55,110 nt of DNA, taken from contig NZ_QIBY01000015.1 of the NCBI RefSeq assembly GCF_003725335.1, positions 1 through 55,110 on the forward strand. Direction: 5' to 3'. The notes under the pieces were generated by a model. That model was not told where the DNA came from and searched no databases. It was given only the letters and a program-made list of their open reading frames with translations. The position numbers were made by a program, and so were the translations under genes. The DNA comes from Parvibacter caecicola. Lineage in GTDB: Bacteria > Actinomycetota > Coriobacteriia > Coriobacteriales > Eggerthellaceae. This document shows positions 8,780 to 17,162 of this stretch, one piece after another (the stretch's first letter is position 1; each line of letters opens with the position of its first letter).

Positions 8780-9409
8780 TTAGCGCTTCAGCACCTTCTG
8801 CAGGGGCAGGGCCAACACCTGCACAAAGATGCAGTTGAAAGTGGCGGTACCCAGCACGATGGCCACGTAGGCGGCCAGGGCCACGAAGAAGTCGCCCCCC
8901 ACCGAGATGACGTTGATGTAGGAGGACAGGGCCGCGAAGGTAAGGCCGGACACGCAGGTGGAGAGGAAAGTGGTCACCAGCGGGTTGAGGTCCAGCTTGC
9001 CGCCGATTTTCAGAGGCACGTGGATGAGGGCGCCGCACACCAGGGCCCCCAGCAGCTCGGAGGGAATGTTCAGCAGCGGCGTGGCGTTCAGCATGGGGAT
9101 TTGGCACACCAAACCGGCGATGAGGCCGATGGCGGCCGACTGGGCCAGGTTCGGGCGAATGAGGATAATGGCCAGGCAATAGGCGGCGATGATGAAGTTC
9201 GGCTTCATGCCGAAGGCCCCCAGCAGGGTGCCCAGGGTGAGCTTCAGCACGGCGCCGGCCGCCAAAAGCACTGCTACCAAAATGAGGTCTTGCACCCCGA
9301 AGCCCTTTTTCTCCTGCTTGGCCACTTCCCGTTTGGCGGCGGCGGTGCGCGGTGCGCCCTTGGGGGCGGTTTCGGCGGCGTCCATCGCGATGGTGTTGTT
9401 CTCGGTCAT
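8780..9409 (-). CDS. ECF transporter substrate-binding (S) component, probably tryptophan-type
   Basis: 209 aa from ATG 9409 (MTENNTIAMD), with AAAGGA upstream. A soluble 45-residue N-terminus rich in Ala, Lys and Glu leads into about six membrane segments (from ~ILVAVLLAAGAVLKL), the size and topology of S components. It is the first gene of an operon with two ATPases and EcfT. The gene itself does not reveal the substrate. The leader does: an upstream T-box whose specifier reads UGG and whose discriminator-pairing base is C points to tRNA-Trp, so this is probably a tryptophan (or indole-type precursor) importer like TrpP-type S components. Family confident; substrate inferred. Confidence 0.85.
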   Translation of the reverse strand: MTENNTIAMDAAETAPKGAPRTAAAKREVAKQEKKGFGVQDLILVAVLLAAGAVLKLTLGTLLGAFGMKPNFIIAAYCLAIILIRPNLAQSAAIGLIAGLVCQIPMLNATPLLNIPSELLGALVCGALIHVPLKIGGKLDLNPLVTTFLSTCVSGLTFAALSSYINVISVGGDFFVALAAYVAIVLGTATFNCIFVQVLALPLQKVLKR

Positions 9410-9524
9410 GATCGGTCCTTTCTCGGGCTTTTGCCCTGTTCGCGCCCGCCGCGCGGGCTTCTTCCGTTTTATCAACGAGTACCGATCCACCGACCTACCT
9501 TTTGCGAGCTGGCCCCAAAAACAA

Positions 9525-9752
9525 AAAAAAATCTGCCCTTGGATAAAGGACAGATTTCTGAGATCTGCGGTGCCACCTTTATTGGCCTGCCGAAGCAGAC
9601 CCCCTCGCGAACGTGCCATCACACGTTCTGCCTTTAACGCAGGCTCACGGTCCAGATACTCGGCCTTGCGGCCTTTCCCCTTTCCCTCGGCGACCCATTT
9701 ATCATCCAGCGTTCCTGCAGAACTCCCAGCCTAGGTTCCGCTCTCTGTGAGT
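9525..9752 (-). promoter_or_regulatory. T-box riboswitch, predicted tRNA-Trp specific
   Basis: Read on the - strand. Stem I opens with AGAGAGCGG (near 9746), and the distal 3' side carries GAGTATCTGGACCGTGAGCC. The specifier is best read as UGG followed by the conserved A. The T-box sequence AAAGGTGGCACCGCAG lies at about 9566-9581, with the bulge UGGC whose last base would pair with a G discriminator, as in tRNA-Trp. A terminator follows: AAATCTGTCC pairs with GGGCAGATTT (about 9530-9558) and is followed by a run of T. Uncharged tRNA-Trp should stabilise the antiterminator and switch on the ECF operon. The codon and the discriminator base agree with each other. Confidence 0.88.
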
Positions 9753-9940
9753 GCTTATGATGACTTGACTTTCGCCTCATCGGTTTGGAAGGTATTCAAT
9801 TGATGGCGGTACTTTACGCATTGCCGGCGAAATGCGCAAGACCCAATTTGAGATTTTTTCCCAAATGGCAGTGATTCGGTAGGCTTTAGCGCGCTGGAGC
9901 GCCCAACTCTGAACAACGAGGGCAAGGCAACCACTCCGTA

Positions 9941-10027
9941 TTCGTAGGGCAGAGATTCTATCTCTGCCTAACGGACAACCGGGACGTAGCCGCAACCGAG
10001 GCAGACATAGAATGTCTGCCCTACGAA
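9941..10027. repeat. 87-bp dispersed inverted-repeat element, full copy
   Basis: Left arm 9941-9973 and right arm 9999-10027, the same arms and same total length as 7688-7774 but with a different central ~25 bp. It lies between the T-box promoter region and the DUF1667 gene. The 350 bp from 9753 to 10102 hold nothing else that I could identify. Confidence 0.8.
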
Positions 10028-10102
10028 AACCCACGAACCCGCCGCAGGCCAAGGAAGTCGCCTCACGTCCGCGCCACAGCCCGCAGGGAAGCCAGGCCAC
10101 AG

Positions 10103-10462
10103 CTACCAAATGGTTTTTGTGGCGATGACGGGGATGCCGGTGGCGGCCACGTTTTCCAGCACCACGTCCCCCTCCTCCACCGGCGGTTGCACCTCAAGCT
10201 GGCGCAACTGCTGAACCACATCGGCCATCAGCGCCTTGGACACCGGTTGGGCCGTCTTCACGCTGAGGGGCTCCAGGCGGCCTTGCACCGGCACCACATA
10301 GGTGAGCATGCGCTCGGGGGCCGTGGCTTCGCGGCGGCCGTAATCGGCGCCGCGGCGGCAGCTTTGGCCCGCCACCGACAGCACTTCCCCATCCGGGGCC
10401 GCTTCCACCGTGAGCGGACAGCCCATAGGGCAGCAAATGCAGGTCAATTCCACGGTTGCCAT
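10103..10462 (-). CDS. DUF1667 small protein, partner of the fused oxidoreductase
   Basis: 119 aa. The N-terminal motif CICCPMGC near residue 9, and a further Cys in GQSCRRGADYG near 34, are typical of DUF1667 proteins. Their genes regularly follow those of a GlpA-like FAD dehydrogenase and an HcnB/NADH-oxidase-like flavoprotein. The four Cys may bind a metal or Fe-S centre (inference). Its ATG directly abuts the stop of the upstream oxidoreductase gene, so the two are co-transcribed and probably co-translated. No signal peptide or membrane segment. Biochemical role of the family is not established. Confidence 0.88.
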   Translation of the reverse strand: MATVELTCICCPMGCPLTVEAAPDGEVLSVAGQSCRRGADYGRREATAPERMLTYVVPVQGRLEPLSVKTAQPVSKALMADVVQQLRQLEVQPPVEEGDVVLENVAATGIPVIATKTIW

Positions 10463-13393
10463 TTAGGCCTCCTCTGCGATCAGGCGCACTTCCGCGCAAC
10501 CGGCGGCCTCGTCAAGGGGCAGTTCCAGCTGCATCATTTCGGCCGGCACCGCCACCATAAAGGGCTTTTTCTTCAGAAGGCGCACCTCGCCAGTGGGCAG
10601 GAGCGCCTCCACCCGGATGCGCCCGTTGCGGAAGGGGCGCCCCACCCGCAGCGAGAACTTCACCGGACCGCCCTCGAAGGCGGCAGCACTTAGCCGCTGC
10701 GGCACCACGTAGCGCACGCCTTCGCCAGGGGAAACGTCCACTGCCGCGGCGGCCTCTCCAGTTTCATCTGCTCCAGCGCCCCCGACGGCCGGTACGCCCC
10801 CATCCCGGTTGGGCGCCCCCTTCGCCCACTGGGCAGCGGCAGCTCCGGCCACTTCGCCTTCCGCGGAAGCGAAATCCACCAGGTCGTGGATATGGAGGGC
10901 GTTGCCGCAGGCGAAAACGCCAGGCAGCGAGGTTTCCATCCGCTCGTTCACCAGCGCGCCGCCGGTGATGGGCGACAGCTGCACGCCGGCCGCATTCGCC
11001 AGTTTGTTTTCAGGAATGAGCCCCACCGAGAGCAGCAGCGTGTCGCACTCCACCCGCTGCTCGGTACCGGGGATGGGGGTGCGAGTGGCGGGGTCCACTT
11101 CCGCAACATACACCGCCGAGAGGCGTCCCTCCCCTTCCAGCCGCGTAACGGTGCGGCTGAGATGCAGCGGGATGCCGAAGTCGTCCAAGCACTGCACGAT
11201 GTTGCGGCGCAGGCCAGAGGGGGTGTCCATCAGCTCGTACACCCCCAGCACTTCGGCCCCCTGCAGCGCCATGCGGCGGGCCATGACGAGGCCGATGTCG
11301 CCAGAGCCCAGCACCACCACGCGCTTGCCCGGCAAGCAACCCTGCAAGTTCATGAAGTTCTGGGCGGTGCCGGCGGAATACACTCCGGCGGGGCGACTGC
11401 CGACCATGTTCAAGGCCCCTTGGCCCCGCTCGCGGGAGCCAGTGGCCAGCACCAAGGCGGGGGCGCTGAGGCGCAGCGCACCGGCCGGCGTTACGGCCTG
11501 AACGGTTTTCAGGGAGCCGCATTCGAGGGCCAATGCCGTGGCCTCGGGAAACATCTCCACGCTACCCCGCTGACCCACGGCGGCAATCTCACGGGCGGCG
11601 TACTCGGGGCCGGTGAGCTCTTCTTTGAAATGGTGCAGCCCGAAGCCGCTGTGCACGCACTGCTTCAGGATGCCCCCCTGCTCCGCATCGCAATCAAGCA
11701 GGGCCACGGTAGCGCCTGCGTCGGCGGCCGAGCGCGCCGCCGCCAACCCGGCTGCGCCGCCGCCAAGCACAATCACATCGAACATGCGGGAGACGAGGAC
11801 ACCTTCGGGGCTTGCGTCCTCGGCAAACGCGGCGGCTTCGTTTCCTCCCTCCAAATCTCGGGCAGCCAGGGCCAGCGCCCGGCGATTCCCCTCCTCCAGA
11901 GCCCGGGCCGCCAACGTGCCATAGGCGGCGGGGGCAGAAGCGGTGAGGGGCGAACCCGTCAGCCGCTTGTCCAGCTGATCTGGAGCAATGGCCAGTTCGC
12001 GGCCAACGATTTCCGCTATTTCCGGCGTGCAGAAACCGCCGTGGCAGCCGCCCATCATGGCCCGGGTGCGCCACTTCAGAGCATCCAGCGAGAGCACCGG
12101 GATAGGGCCGTGCAGCGCGGCGGTTATCTCCGCCTCCGTGACCGAGCAGCAGCGGCACACCACATGGCCGCATGCGGGGTCTTCCGCCACCGCCCGCGCG
12201 CGCTGATCGGGCGTCATCTGGGAAAACGGCACCGGGCGCGGTGTTTCGAGCGCAGGTTCTTCCGGTCTTTCTTCGACCTCCAGCAGCTGGGCGATCTGGT
12301 TCACGATGTCCACTGCGATGGCCGGCGCGCTGGTAAGGCCCGGCGAATCCAGGCAAGCGATGTCGAAGAAGCCGGGGGCGTCGGCGGGCTGGCCAATGAC
12401 GAAGTCGTAGCCGTTGGCGTTGGAGGCGCGCAGCCCCGCGAAGTTGGCGATGAGCCCGCGCAGCGTAAGGGCGGGCCAGGTAAGAGCGGCCTTCTTCGCC
12501 ACTTCTTGCAAGCCCTCTGGCGCTGTGGAGAGGTCGGTTTTGCTGGACTGGGCCACAGCGGTGGGGCCCAGGATGAGGTTGCCGTGCACCGTGGGGGTTA
12601 CCAGCACCCCTTTGCCGGCGGCGGTGGGGGCTTGGAACATGGTGCGCTGGAAGGTGGGGCCGAAATCGGTGCTCAGCAGCTCGTAGTCGCCGCGGCGGGG
12701 CACGATGGCGATTTTCTCGGCGCTCACCTGGTTGTGCATCTCGTCGGAAAACACGCCGGCGGCGTTCACCACGCAGCGGGCGCGCACTACCGCGCCGTCG
12801 GAGGTTTCCAGCCGGTAGCCGCCCTCTTCCTTGCCCACGCGCGCCACCGGATGGTTGAAACGGAACTCTACCCCCCGCTCGGCCGCCCATTCGGCGCAGC
12901 GGAGCGCCGCTTGGTATGGGTCGCAGATGGCCCCCGCCTCCACCAGCAGTGCGCCCGTGCACTGGGGGCTCAGGTTTGGCTCCAGCGCCCGGGCCTCTTC
13001 GCCGCTGATGAGGGACAGGCCCTCGATGCCGTTTTGCCTTCCCTGCTCTAGCAGCCGCCCAAGCACGTGATGGTTCTCTTCCGAGAAAGCCAGCACCATC
13101 GACCCGTTGCGTTGATAGGGAAAACCCAGCTCATCTGCCCAGTGGGGGAACAGGGCGGAGCCTTCGCGGTTGTAGCGGGCCTTCAGCGTGCCTGGCAGCG
13201 GATCATAGCCGGCGTGCACGATGCCGGAATTGGCACGGGTGGCCCCGCAGGCAATGTCGTTGCCCGCCTCCAGCACGCAGGCGCGCAGCTGGTAGCGGGC
13301 CAGCTGCCGCGCTACCGCGCACCCCGCGATGCCAGCGCCGATCACCGCCACGTCGTATGAGAGCCCGTCGGCCCCTTGCCCTTCGGAAACCAT
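10463..13393 (-). CDS. Fused GlpA-like FAD dehydrogenase and HcnB-like NAD(P)/FAD oxidoreductase
   Basis: 976 aa from ATG 13393, preceded by GCGGGG; an upstream TTG lacks a ribosome site. Domains in order: an FAD Rossmann fold (VAVIGAGIAGCAVAR) of the G3P-dehydrogenase/2-hydroxyglutarate-oxidase type to ~residue 370; a BFD-like [2Fe-2S] domain (CGHVVCRCC ... CHGGFC, ~415-465); a second flavoprotein (FDVIVLGGGAAGLAAAR near 545) with an NAD-binding loop VVVLGSGDIG; and a C-terminal extension (~890-976) of beta character. In many firmicutes and Thermotogae these are two genes followed by DUF1667; here they are joined and DUF1667 follows with no gap. Likely an FAD/Fe-S dehydrogenase passing electrons between glycerol-3-phosphate or a hydroxy acid and NAD. 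Substrate uncertain. Confidence 0.9.
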   Translation of the reverse strand: MVSEGQGADGLSYDVAVIGAGIAGCAVARQLARYQLRACVLEAGNDIACGATRANSGIVHAGYDPLPGTLKARYNREGSALFPHWADELGFPYQRNGSMVLAFSEENHHVLGRLLEQGRQNGIEGLSLISGEEARALEPNLSPQCTGALLVEAGAICDPYQAALRCAEWAAERGVEFRFNHPVARVGKEEGGYRLETSDGAVVRARCVVNAAGVFSDEMHNQVSAEKIAIVPRRGDYELLSTDFGPTFQRTMFQAPTAAGKGVLVTPTVHGNLILGPTAVAQSSKTDLSTAPEGLQEVAKKAALTWPALTLRGLIANFAGLRASNANGYDFVIGQPADAPGFFDIACLDSPGLTSAPAIAVDIVNQIAQLLEVEERPEEPALETPRPVPFSQMTPDQRARAVAEDPACGHVVCRCCSVTEAEITAALHGPIPVLSLDALKWRTRAMMGGCHGGFCTPEIAEIVGRELAIAPDQLDKRLTGSPLTASAPAAYGTLAARALEEGNRRALALAARDLEGGNEAAAFAEDASPEGVLVSRMFDVIVLGGGAAGLAAARSAADAGATVALLDCDAEQGGILKQCVHSGFGLHHFKEELTGPEYAAREIAAVGQRGSVEMFPEATALALECGSLKTVQAVTPAGALRLSAPALVLATGSRERGQGALNMVGSRPAGVYSAGTAQNFMNLQGCLPGKRVVVLGSGDIGLVMARRMALQGAEVLGVYELMDTPSGLRRNIVQCLDDFGIPLHLSRTVTRLEGEGRLSAVYVAEVDPATRTPIPGTEQRVECDTLLLSVGLIPENKLANAAGVQLSPITGGALVNERMETSLPGVFACGNALHIHDLVDFASAEGEVAGAAAAQWAKGAPNRDGGVPAVGGAGADETGEAAAAVDVSPGEGVRYVVPQRLSAAAFEGGPVKFSLRVGRPFRNGRIRVEALLPTGEVRLLKKKPFMVAVPAEMMQLELPLDEAAGCAEVRLIAEEA

Positions 13394-13528
13394 CGCATTC
13401 GCCCCGCTTCGGTAGGCAGATTCCAATTATGAGGAAAATACTAGCACAGCCGCGCCGCCGCCCCTCACACCACTGGCGAGAGCAGCCGATTCGTCATCGG
13501 CTGCGCGACTACACGCCACAAGATGGAG

Positions 13529-13560
13529 CAAAAAAAATCGAGGGCCCCGAAGGGCCCCCG
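13529..13560 (-). terminator. Rho-independent terminator of the serine hydrolase gene
   Basis: GGGCCC (13542-13547) pairs with GGGCCC (13552-13557) around a CGAA loop. On the - strand it is followed by eight T. The rest of the 13394-13797 gap holds only a 63-codon TTG-started frame (13592-13783) with no recognisable product, and the promoter region of the oxidoreductase gene. Confidence 0.8.
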
Positions 13561-13797
13561 TGCGTCGAAGAAATAGGCTTGCGCCCAACATTTACCCGAT
13601 GCGAATCTGCGACGCATTCACAATATAACAGTTTTCGACGGCAACGGAAGAAACTGCTTCGAGAAGAGCGGCAAAATTATCGTAATCTCCGTAAAAGGCC
13701 AATCCCCAACCCCGAACGTGCTGCAGAAGACCAAACCAAACCCCACCGTTTAGCTGGGATAACGAGGTCCGTGCCACTACCAACGCCTATTCATCGG

Positions 13798-16296
13798 CTA
13801 GAACATCGAAGCATGATAAGAATCGATGGCCCTCACTAAAGACTGAAGCTTTGCCGCCTGGTAGTAACCCTTGCTCATTACGGCAACCAAATAGGGTCTG
13901 CCATCCGCCACAACGATACCGGCATCGTTGTAGGTCTCGGGATAAACCTCACCGCGGGTCATCCAGCCAGGTTTCGTGTAAGTCGCGTACTTGCCTCCCA
14001 GCGCATTGCGAATGAAGGACATCTGGGTCTTGGTAAACAAATTGCGTATCCATGAGCTTTGGGAGTTCGTATTCACGAAAAAGTAGTCGTAATTCCCCGC
14101 CCAAATCTTTGCCAGCTCCTTTGGGGAAACATGAGGGTAAGGTGCCGTCGTGTCAAATCGGGACCCGCAATAGCTTCCCTGGCTCATGAGGGGACCCGCC
14201 CCGTATTTCGCCCGAAGCGACCAATAGGGCTCATTCTCGGATGGCACGATACAGCTTTGAATTGTTGATTTCAGGGCGCTCACGGCACCTGGGCGAGTCC
14301 GAGCCACACCTACAACGTATGGGGACTTCACGCAGGAGGCAATCCACTCCGTACGATTTGCTTGATAGGAAATTCCCGAGCCCGTGCTGATATCAATCAT
14401 CACGAACTCAACAGGCTTACCCGTAGCAGTAATTGCGTTTACCGCCTCACGAACTTTCTGAAGCGCCGCAGAAGAGCCCTTGACGGTTCCGAATGTTGAC
14501 ACCGAGCTCGAACCGCTCACGGCATCGATGGCCCTTATGAGACCCTGCTTGTTCAGGGGCCGAGCAGCTACCTTCCCGTTGGCGTCAAAACTGCACTTCA
14601 CCCCATCGATGGTCTGAGTGCCGGTAGCCATCTTGCCGTTGGAGTTGAAATAGCTCCACTTCTTGTCGGCGTTCCACTGCAACCAGCCAGTGTGCATGCG
14701 GCCGTTGCCGTCGAAGTAGTAGGCAGCACCATTGATTTTCTGCTCCCACTTCACGGAACGCGCAGTTGAGGGGTTGAAGTAGTAGGTACGGCCGCCCAGC
14801 TTCTGCCAGCCCACGAGAGCACGACCACTGCCATCGAAGTAGCTCTTCGACTTATCGTTGTTCCAAGTGACCCAGCCGGTGACCATCTGGCCCTTGCCAT
14901 TGAAGTAGTACAGCTTCCCGTTGATCCACTGCTCCCACTTTTTGGATTTGCAAGTTTTGGGGTCAAAATAGTAGGTGGTGCCGCCGACGCGCTGCAGCCC
15001 CTTAAAGGCCTTGCCGTTGCCGCCGAAGTAGCTCTTGGTGCCGTCGGCCTTCCAGGTGACCCAGCCGGTGACCATCTGGCACTTGCCGTTGAAGTAGTAC
15101 AGGTTCCCGTTGATCCGCTGCTCCCACTTCTGGCTCTTCGCCGTCTTGGGATCGAAGTAGTAGGTGGAGCCGCTTATCTTCTGCAGGCCGGTGAGGGCCT
15201 TGCCGTTGCCGCCGAAGTAGCTCTTGGTGCCGTCGGCCTTCCAGGTGACCCAGCCGGTGACCATCTGGCACTTGCCGTTGAAGTAATAAAGGTTCCCGTT
15301 GATCCGCTGCTCCCACTTCACCGATTTGAAGGTCTTGGGGCTCATGTAGTAGGTGCTCGACCCCTGCTTCTGGAAGCCGCTGCGGGCCTTGCCGTCGCTG
15401 CCGAAGTAGCTCTTGGTGCCGTCGGCCTTCCAGGTCACCCAGCCGGTGACCATCTGGCACTTGCCGTTGAAGTAGTACAGGCTGCCGTCGATCCAGGTTT
15501 CCCATTTTGCGGCCCGCCCGTTGGCGTCGAAGTAGTAGCGCTTGCCACCAACGGATACCCATTCGTTGGTGGCGTAGCTGCCGTCCGACTTGCCATAGTG
15601 ATAAGACGAACCGTAGGCGGACAGGCCGGGCACGGCTCGCTCGGGAACAGCTGCAGGCTCGGGATTCGGCGCCGCCGAGAAATTGGCAGTGCCATCCAGC
15701 TGAGGCGGCGCGACCGCGTCCTCCACCTCTGCCGGCGCCTCCACACGAGGGGCATCGGGAGCCTCTTCCAATGAGATTGAAAAAGCACAGTCCTCCTGCT
15801 GCTCCACGCCGGCGTTCTCGTCCTCAAGCGAAACCCGCACCAGGTAGAGCTGCCCGTCGATGGAAAGTGTCAAATCTCCGTCAGCATCAAACTCGGGCTC
15901 GAAGCCGGCCGCCTCCAGAAGCTCCTTGCACAGAGCCGCGCAATCTTCCAAATCGCCGCGCCCAAATTCGAGCACAGCCTCAACATCGGCCGCTTCTGCC
16001 TCCGCATCGTAAGCGCAGTTATCAGCAACCCAACCGCAGAGCCACTCGGCTTTTACCAGTCCAGCCAAATCGCCCTGCTCGTCGCAGAGGCGCAGCACCG
16101 CCTCGATCGTCCTGGGGCTCTCGTCCGCCGAAGATTCACCCGCATCACTCAAAAGCGGCGATTCAGCAGACCCCCCCCCATTTCCACTTTCAGCCGTACC
16201 CGACACCCCTTGAGCCAAAGCGGCACTCGGCACCATGGACAACACCAGCACAACCGCCAATGCAGCACGCCCCAGCGCGCAAGAAGACTTCGCCAT
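13798..16296 (-). CDS. Secreted class-A beta-lactamase-like serine hydrolase with choline-binding-type repeats
   Basis: 832 aa from ATG 16296 (GGGGAG at the right spacing; the GTG three codons upstream lies on top of that ribosome site). Signal peptide 1-28 (ends SAALA), a short acidic N-terminal region, then about fifteen ~20-residue CW-binding repeats (~240-580; pattern KWEQ.I.G.LYYFNGK.QM.TGW). The C-terminal domain (~590-832) has the serine beta-lactamase/DD-peptidase signature: SCVK at 654-657 (SxxK), SEN at 686-688 (SxN) and KPG at 775-777 (KTG-like). It probably acts on peptidoglycan stem peptides or is a derived, inactive relative. The repeats should anchor it to phosphocholine on the wall. 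Residues 40-42 are coded by a G9 homopolymer just after the signal peptide. Own terminator downstream. Confidence 0.88.
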   Translation of the reverse strand: MAKSSCALGRAALAVVLVLSMVPSAALAQGVSGTAESGNGGGSAESPLLSDAGESSADESPRTIEAVLRLCDEQGDLAGLVKAEWLCGWVADNCAYDAEAEAADVEAVLEFGRGDLEDCAALCKELLEAAGFEPEFDADGDLTLSIDGQLYLVRVSLEDENAGVEQQEDCAFSISLEEAPDAPRVEAPAEVEDAVAPPQLDGTANFSAAPNPEPAAVPERAVPGLSAYGSSYHYGKSDGSYATNEWVSVGGKRYYFDANGRAAKWETWIDGSLYYFNGKCQMVTGWVTWKADGTKSYFGSDGKARSGFQKQGSSTYYMSPKTFKSVKWEQRINGNLYYFNGKCQMVTGWVTWKADGTKSYFGGNGKALTGLQKISGSTYYFDPKTAKSQKWEQRINGNLYYFNGKCQMVTGWVTWKADGTKSYFGGNGKAFKGLQRVGGTTYYFDPKTCKSKKWEQWINGKLYYFNGKGQMVTGWVTWNNDKSKSYFDGSGRALVGWQKLGGRTYYFNPSTARSVKWEQKINGAAYYFDGNGRMHTGWLQWNADKKWSYFNSNGKMATGTQTIDGVKCSFDANGKVAARPLNKQGLIRAIDAVSGSSSVSTFGTVKGSSAALQKVREAVNAITATGKPVEFVMIDISTGSGISYQANRTEWIASCVKSPYVVGVARTRPGAVSALKSTIQSCIVPSENEPYWSLRAKYGAGPLMSQGSYCGSRFDTTAPYPHVSPKELAKIWAGNYDYFFVNTNSQSSWIRNLFTKTQMSFIRNALGGKYATYTKPGWMTRGEVYPETYNDAGIVVADGRPYLVAVMSKGYYQAAKLQSLVRAIDSYHASMF
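16171..16179. repeat. C9/G9 homopolymer inside a surface protein gene
   Basis: Nine consecutive C on the + strand encode Gly-Gly-Gly 12 residues after the signal peptide of the serine hydrolase. Slippage by one base would abolish translation of the whole mature protein. Confidence 0.7.
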
Positions 16297-16456
16297 CCGG
16301 TTCACTCCCCATCTCTCCCACAGGAAACTATCAATCTACCTGCGATAACGCATTATCACGTACGCAGAATACTGAATAGCGAAAGGGGATGCAATCAAAA
16401 ACTGAGTGAGTGATTCCAAAAAACGTCCGAGGATATAGCTGAGCTCATTTCAGCCC

Positions 16457-16486
16457 AAAAGAAAGGGAGGGCCAATCGGCCCTCCC
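16457..16486 (-). terminator. Terminator of the decayed L,D-transpeptidase gene
   Basis: A 9-bp perfect stem (16465-16473 with 16478-16486, AATC loop). On the - strand it is followed by TTTCTTTT. It sits 27 bp past the pseudogene stop, in the position and style of the hairpin after the intact homologue at 29010. Confidence 0.75.
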
Positions 16487-16512
16487 AAATGGAAACAAGA
16501 AAAATACCGGTT

Positions 16513-17054
16513 CTAGTATATGTAAATCTTCGAGCGGTAGGGGACGTTGTCGTACATCCATTTCGCGTTACCGATTTCTAGGCGCACACAGCCGTGGCTG
16601 TTGGCGACACCCAGACGTCCGTCAGGCAGTTTGGTCTTGCTACCCGGCAGGTCCGAAACCGAATGGAACAGGTAGTTCCCTTTGATTTGAGTGCAATACC
16701 AGCAGGTGTAGCCATCGCCAAACGAAAGACCCTTGCCACTCACCTTGTAGGTGTAAGCTTTTTTTCTTGGCCCCACCCAAACAATGACCGGTGTCGTCCA
16801 AGTGCGACCACTCGTTCACGCCGCCCCACCTCAGCCAACCAGTGTGCATGCGGCATTTGCCGTTAAAGCAGGATTGATTTCCGCTTGTAGTCTGGAGTCA
16901 CTCCACAGAACGCTTGATCGAAGAATCTAGTCAATAGAGCCAGTAGGTAGAGTTACCCAATTTCTGGAAGATGGAAACCGGCCGCTCATCAGTTTCATAA
17001 TAACTTTTAGACCCATCAACATTCCAAGTAAGCCATCCGATATGCGTTTGGTAT
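16513..17054 (-). pseudogene. Decayed L,D-transpeptidase with choline-binding-type repeats
   Basis: The last 80 codons (16513-16770) are nearly identical to the C-terminus of the intact L,D-transpeptidase at 29010-31124, including the catalytic SHGCVRL motif. Upstream, the frame shifts: 16640-16849 still encodes a repeat (MHTGWLRWGGVNEW) but in another frame, and the stretch linking repeat to catalytic domain is deleted. Further upstream, 16932-17054 encodes a recognisable repeat remnant (HIGWLTWNVDGSKSYY) ending in a stop. There is no signal peptide. The remnant is therefore non-functional as a secreted enzyme, but it is a donor of sequence for recombination with the intact copy. Confidence 0.85.
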
Positions 17055-17162
17055 TACTCGCTGGTTACTCTATCGCCCCAGCGAACCCAGATGCACCGGA
17101 TGGAAGAATTCAGCATCTACGGCGCGACACATTGACCCTAACAGGGCGAAAGCCCACAAGCC

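Noticed and set aside
9777-10109. 110-codon frame upstream of the ECF operon
   Set aside because: Runs straight through an 87-bp hairpin repeat and has no family resemblance.
10886-13051. 721-codon open frame antisense to the fused oxidoreductase
   Set aside because: Same kind of GC-driven mirror frame; the - strand has FAD and Fe-S motifs in order.
13592-13783. 63-codon frame between serine hydrolase stop and its terminator
   Set aside because: TTG start, no ribosome site, no recognisable family; lies within the 3' untranslated region.
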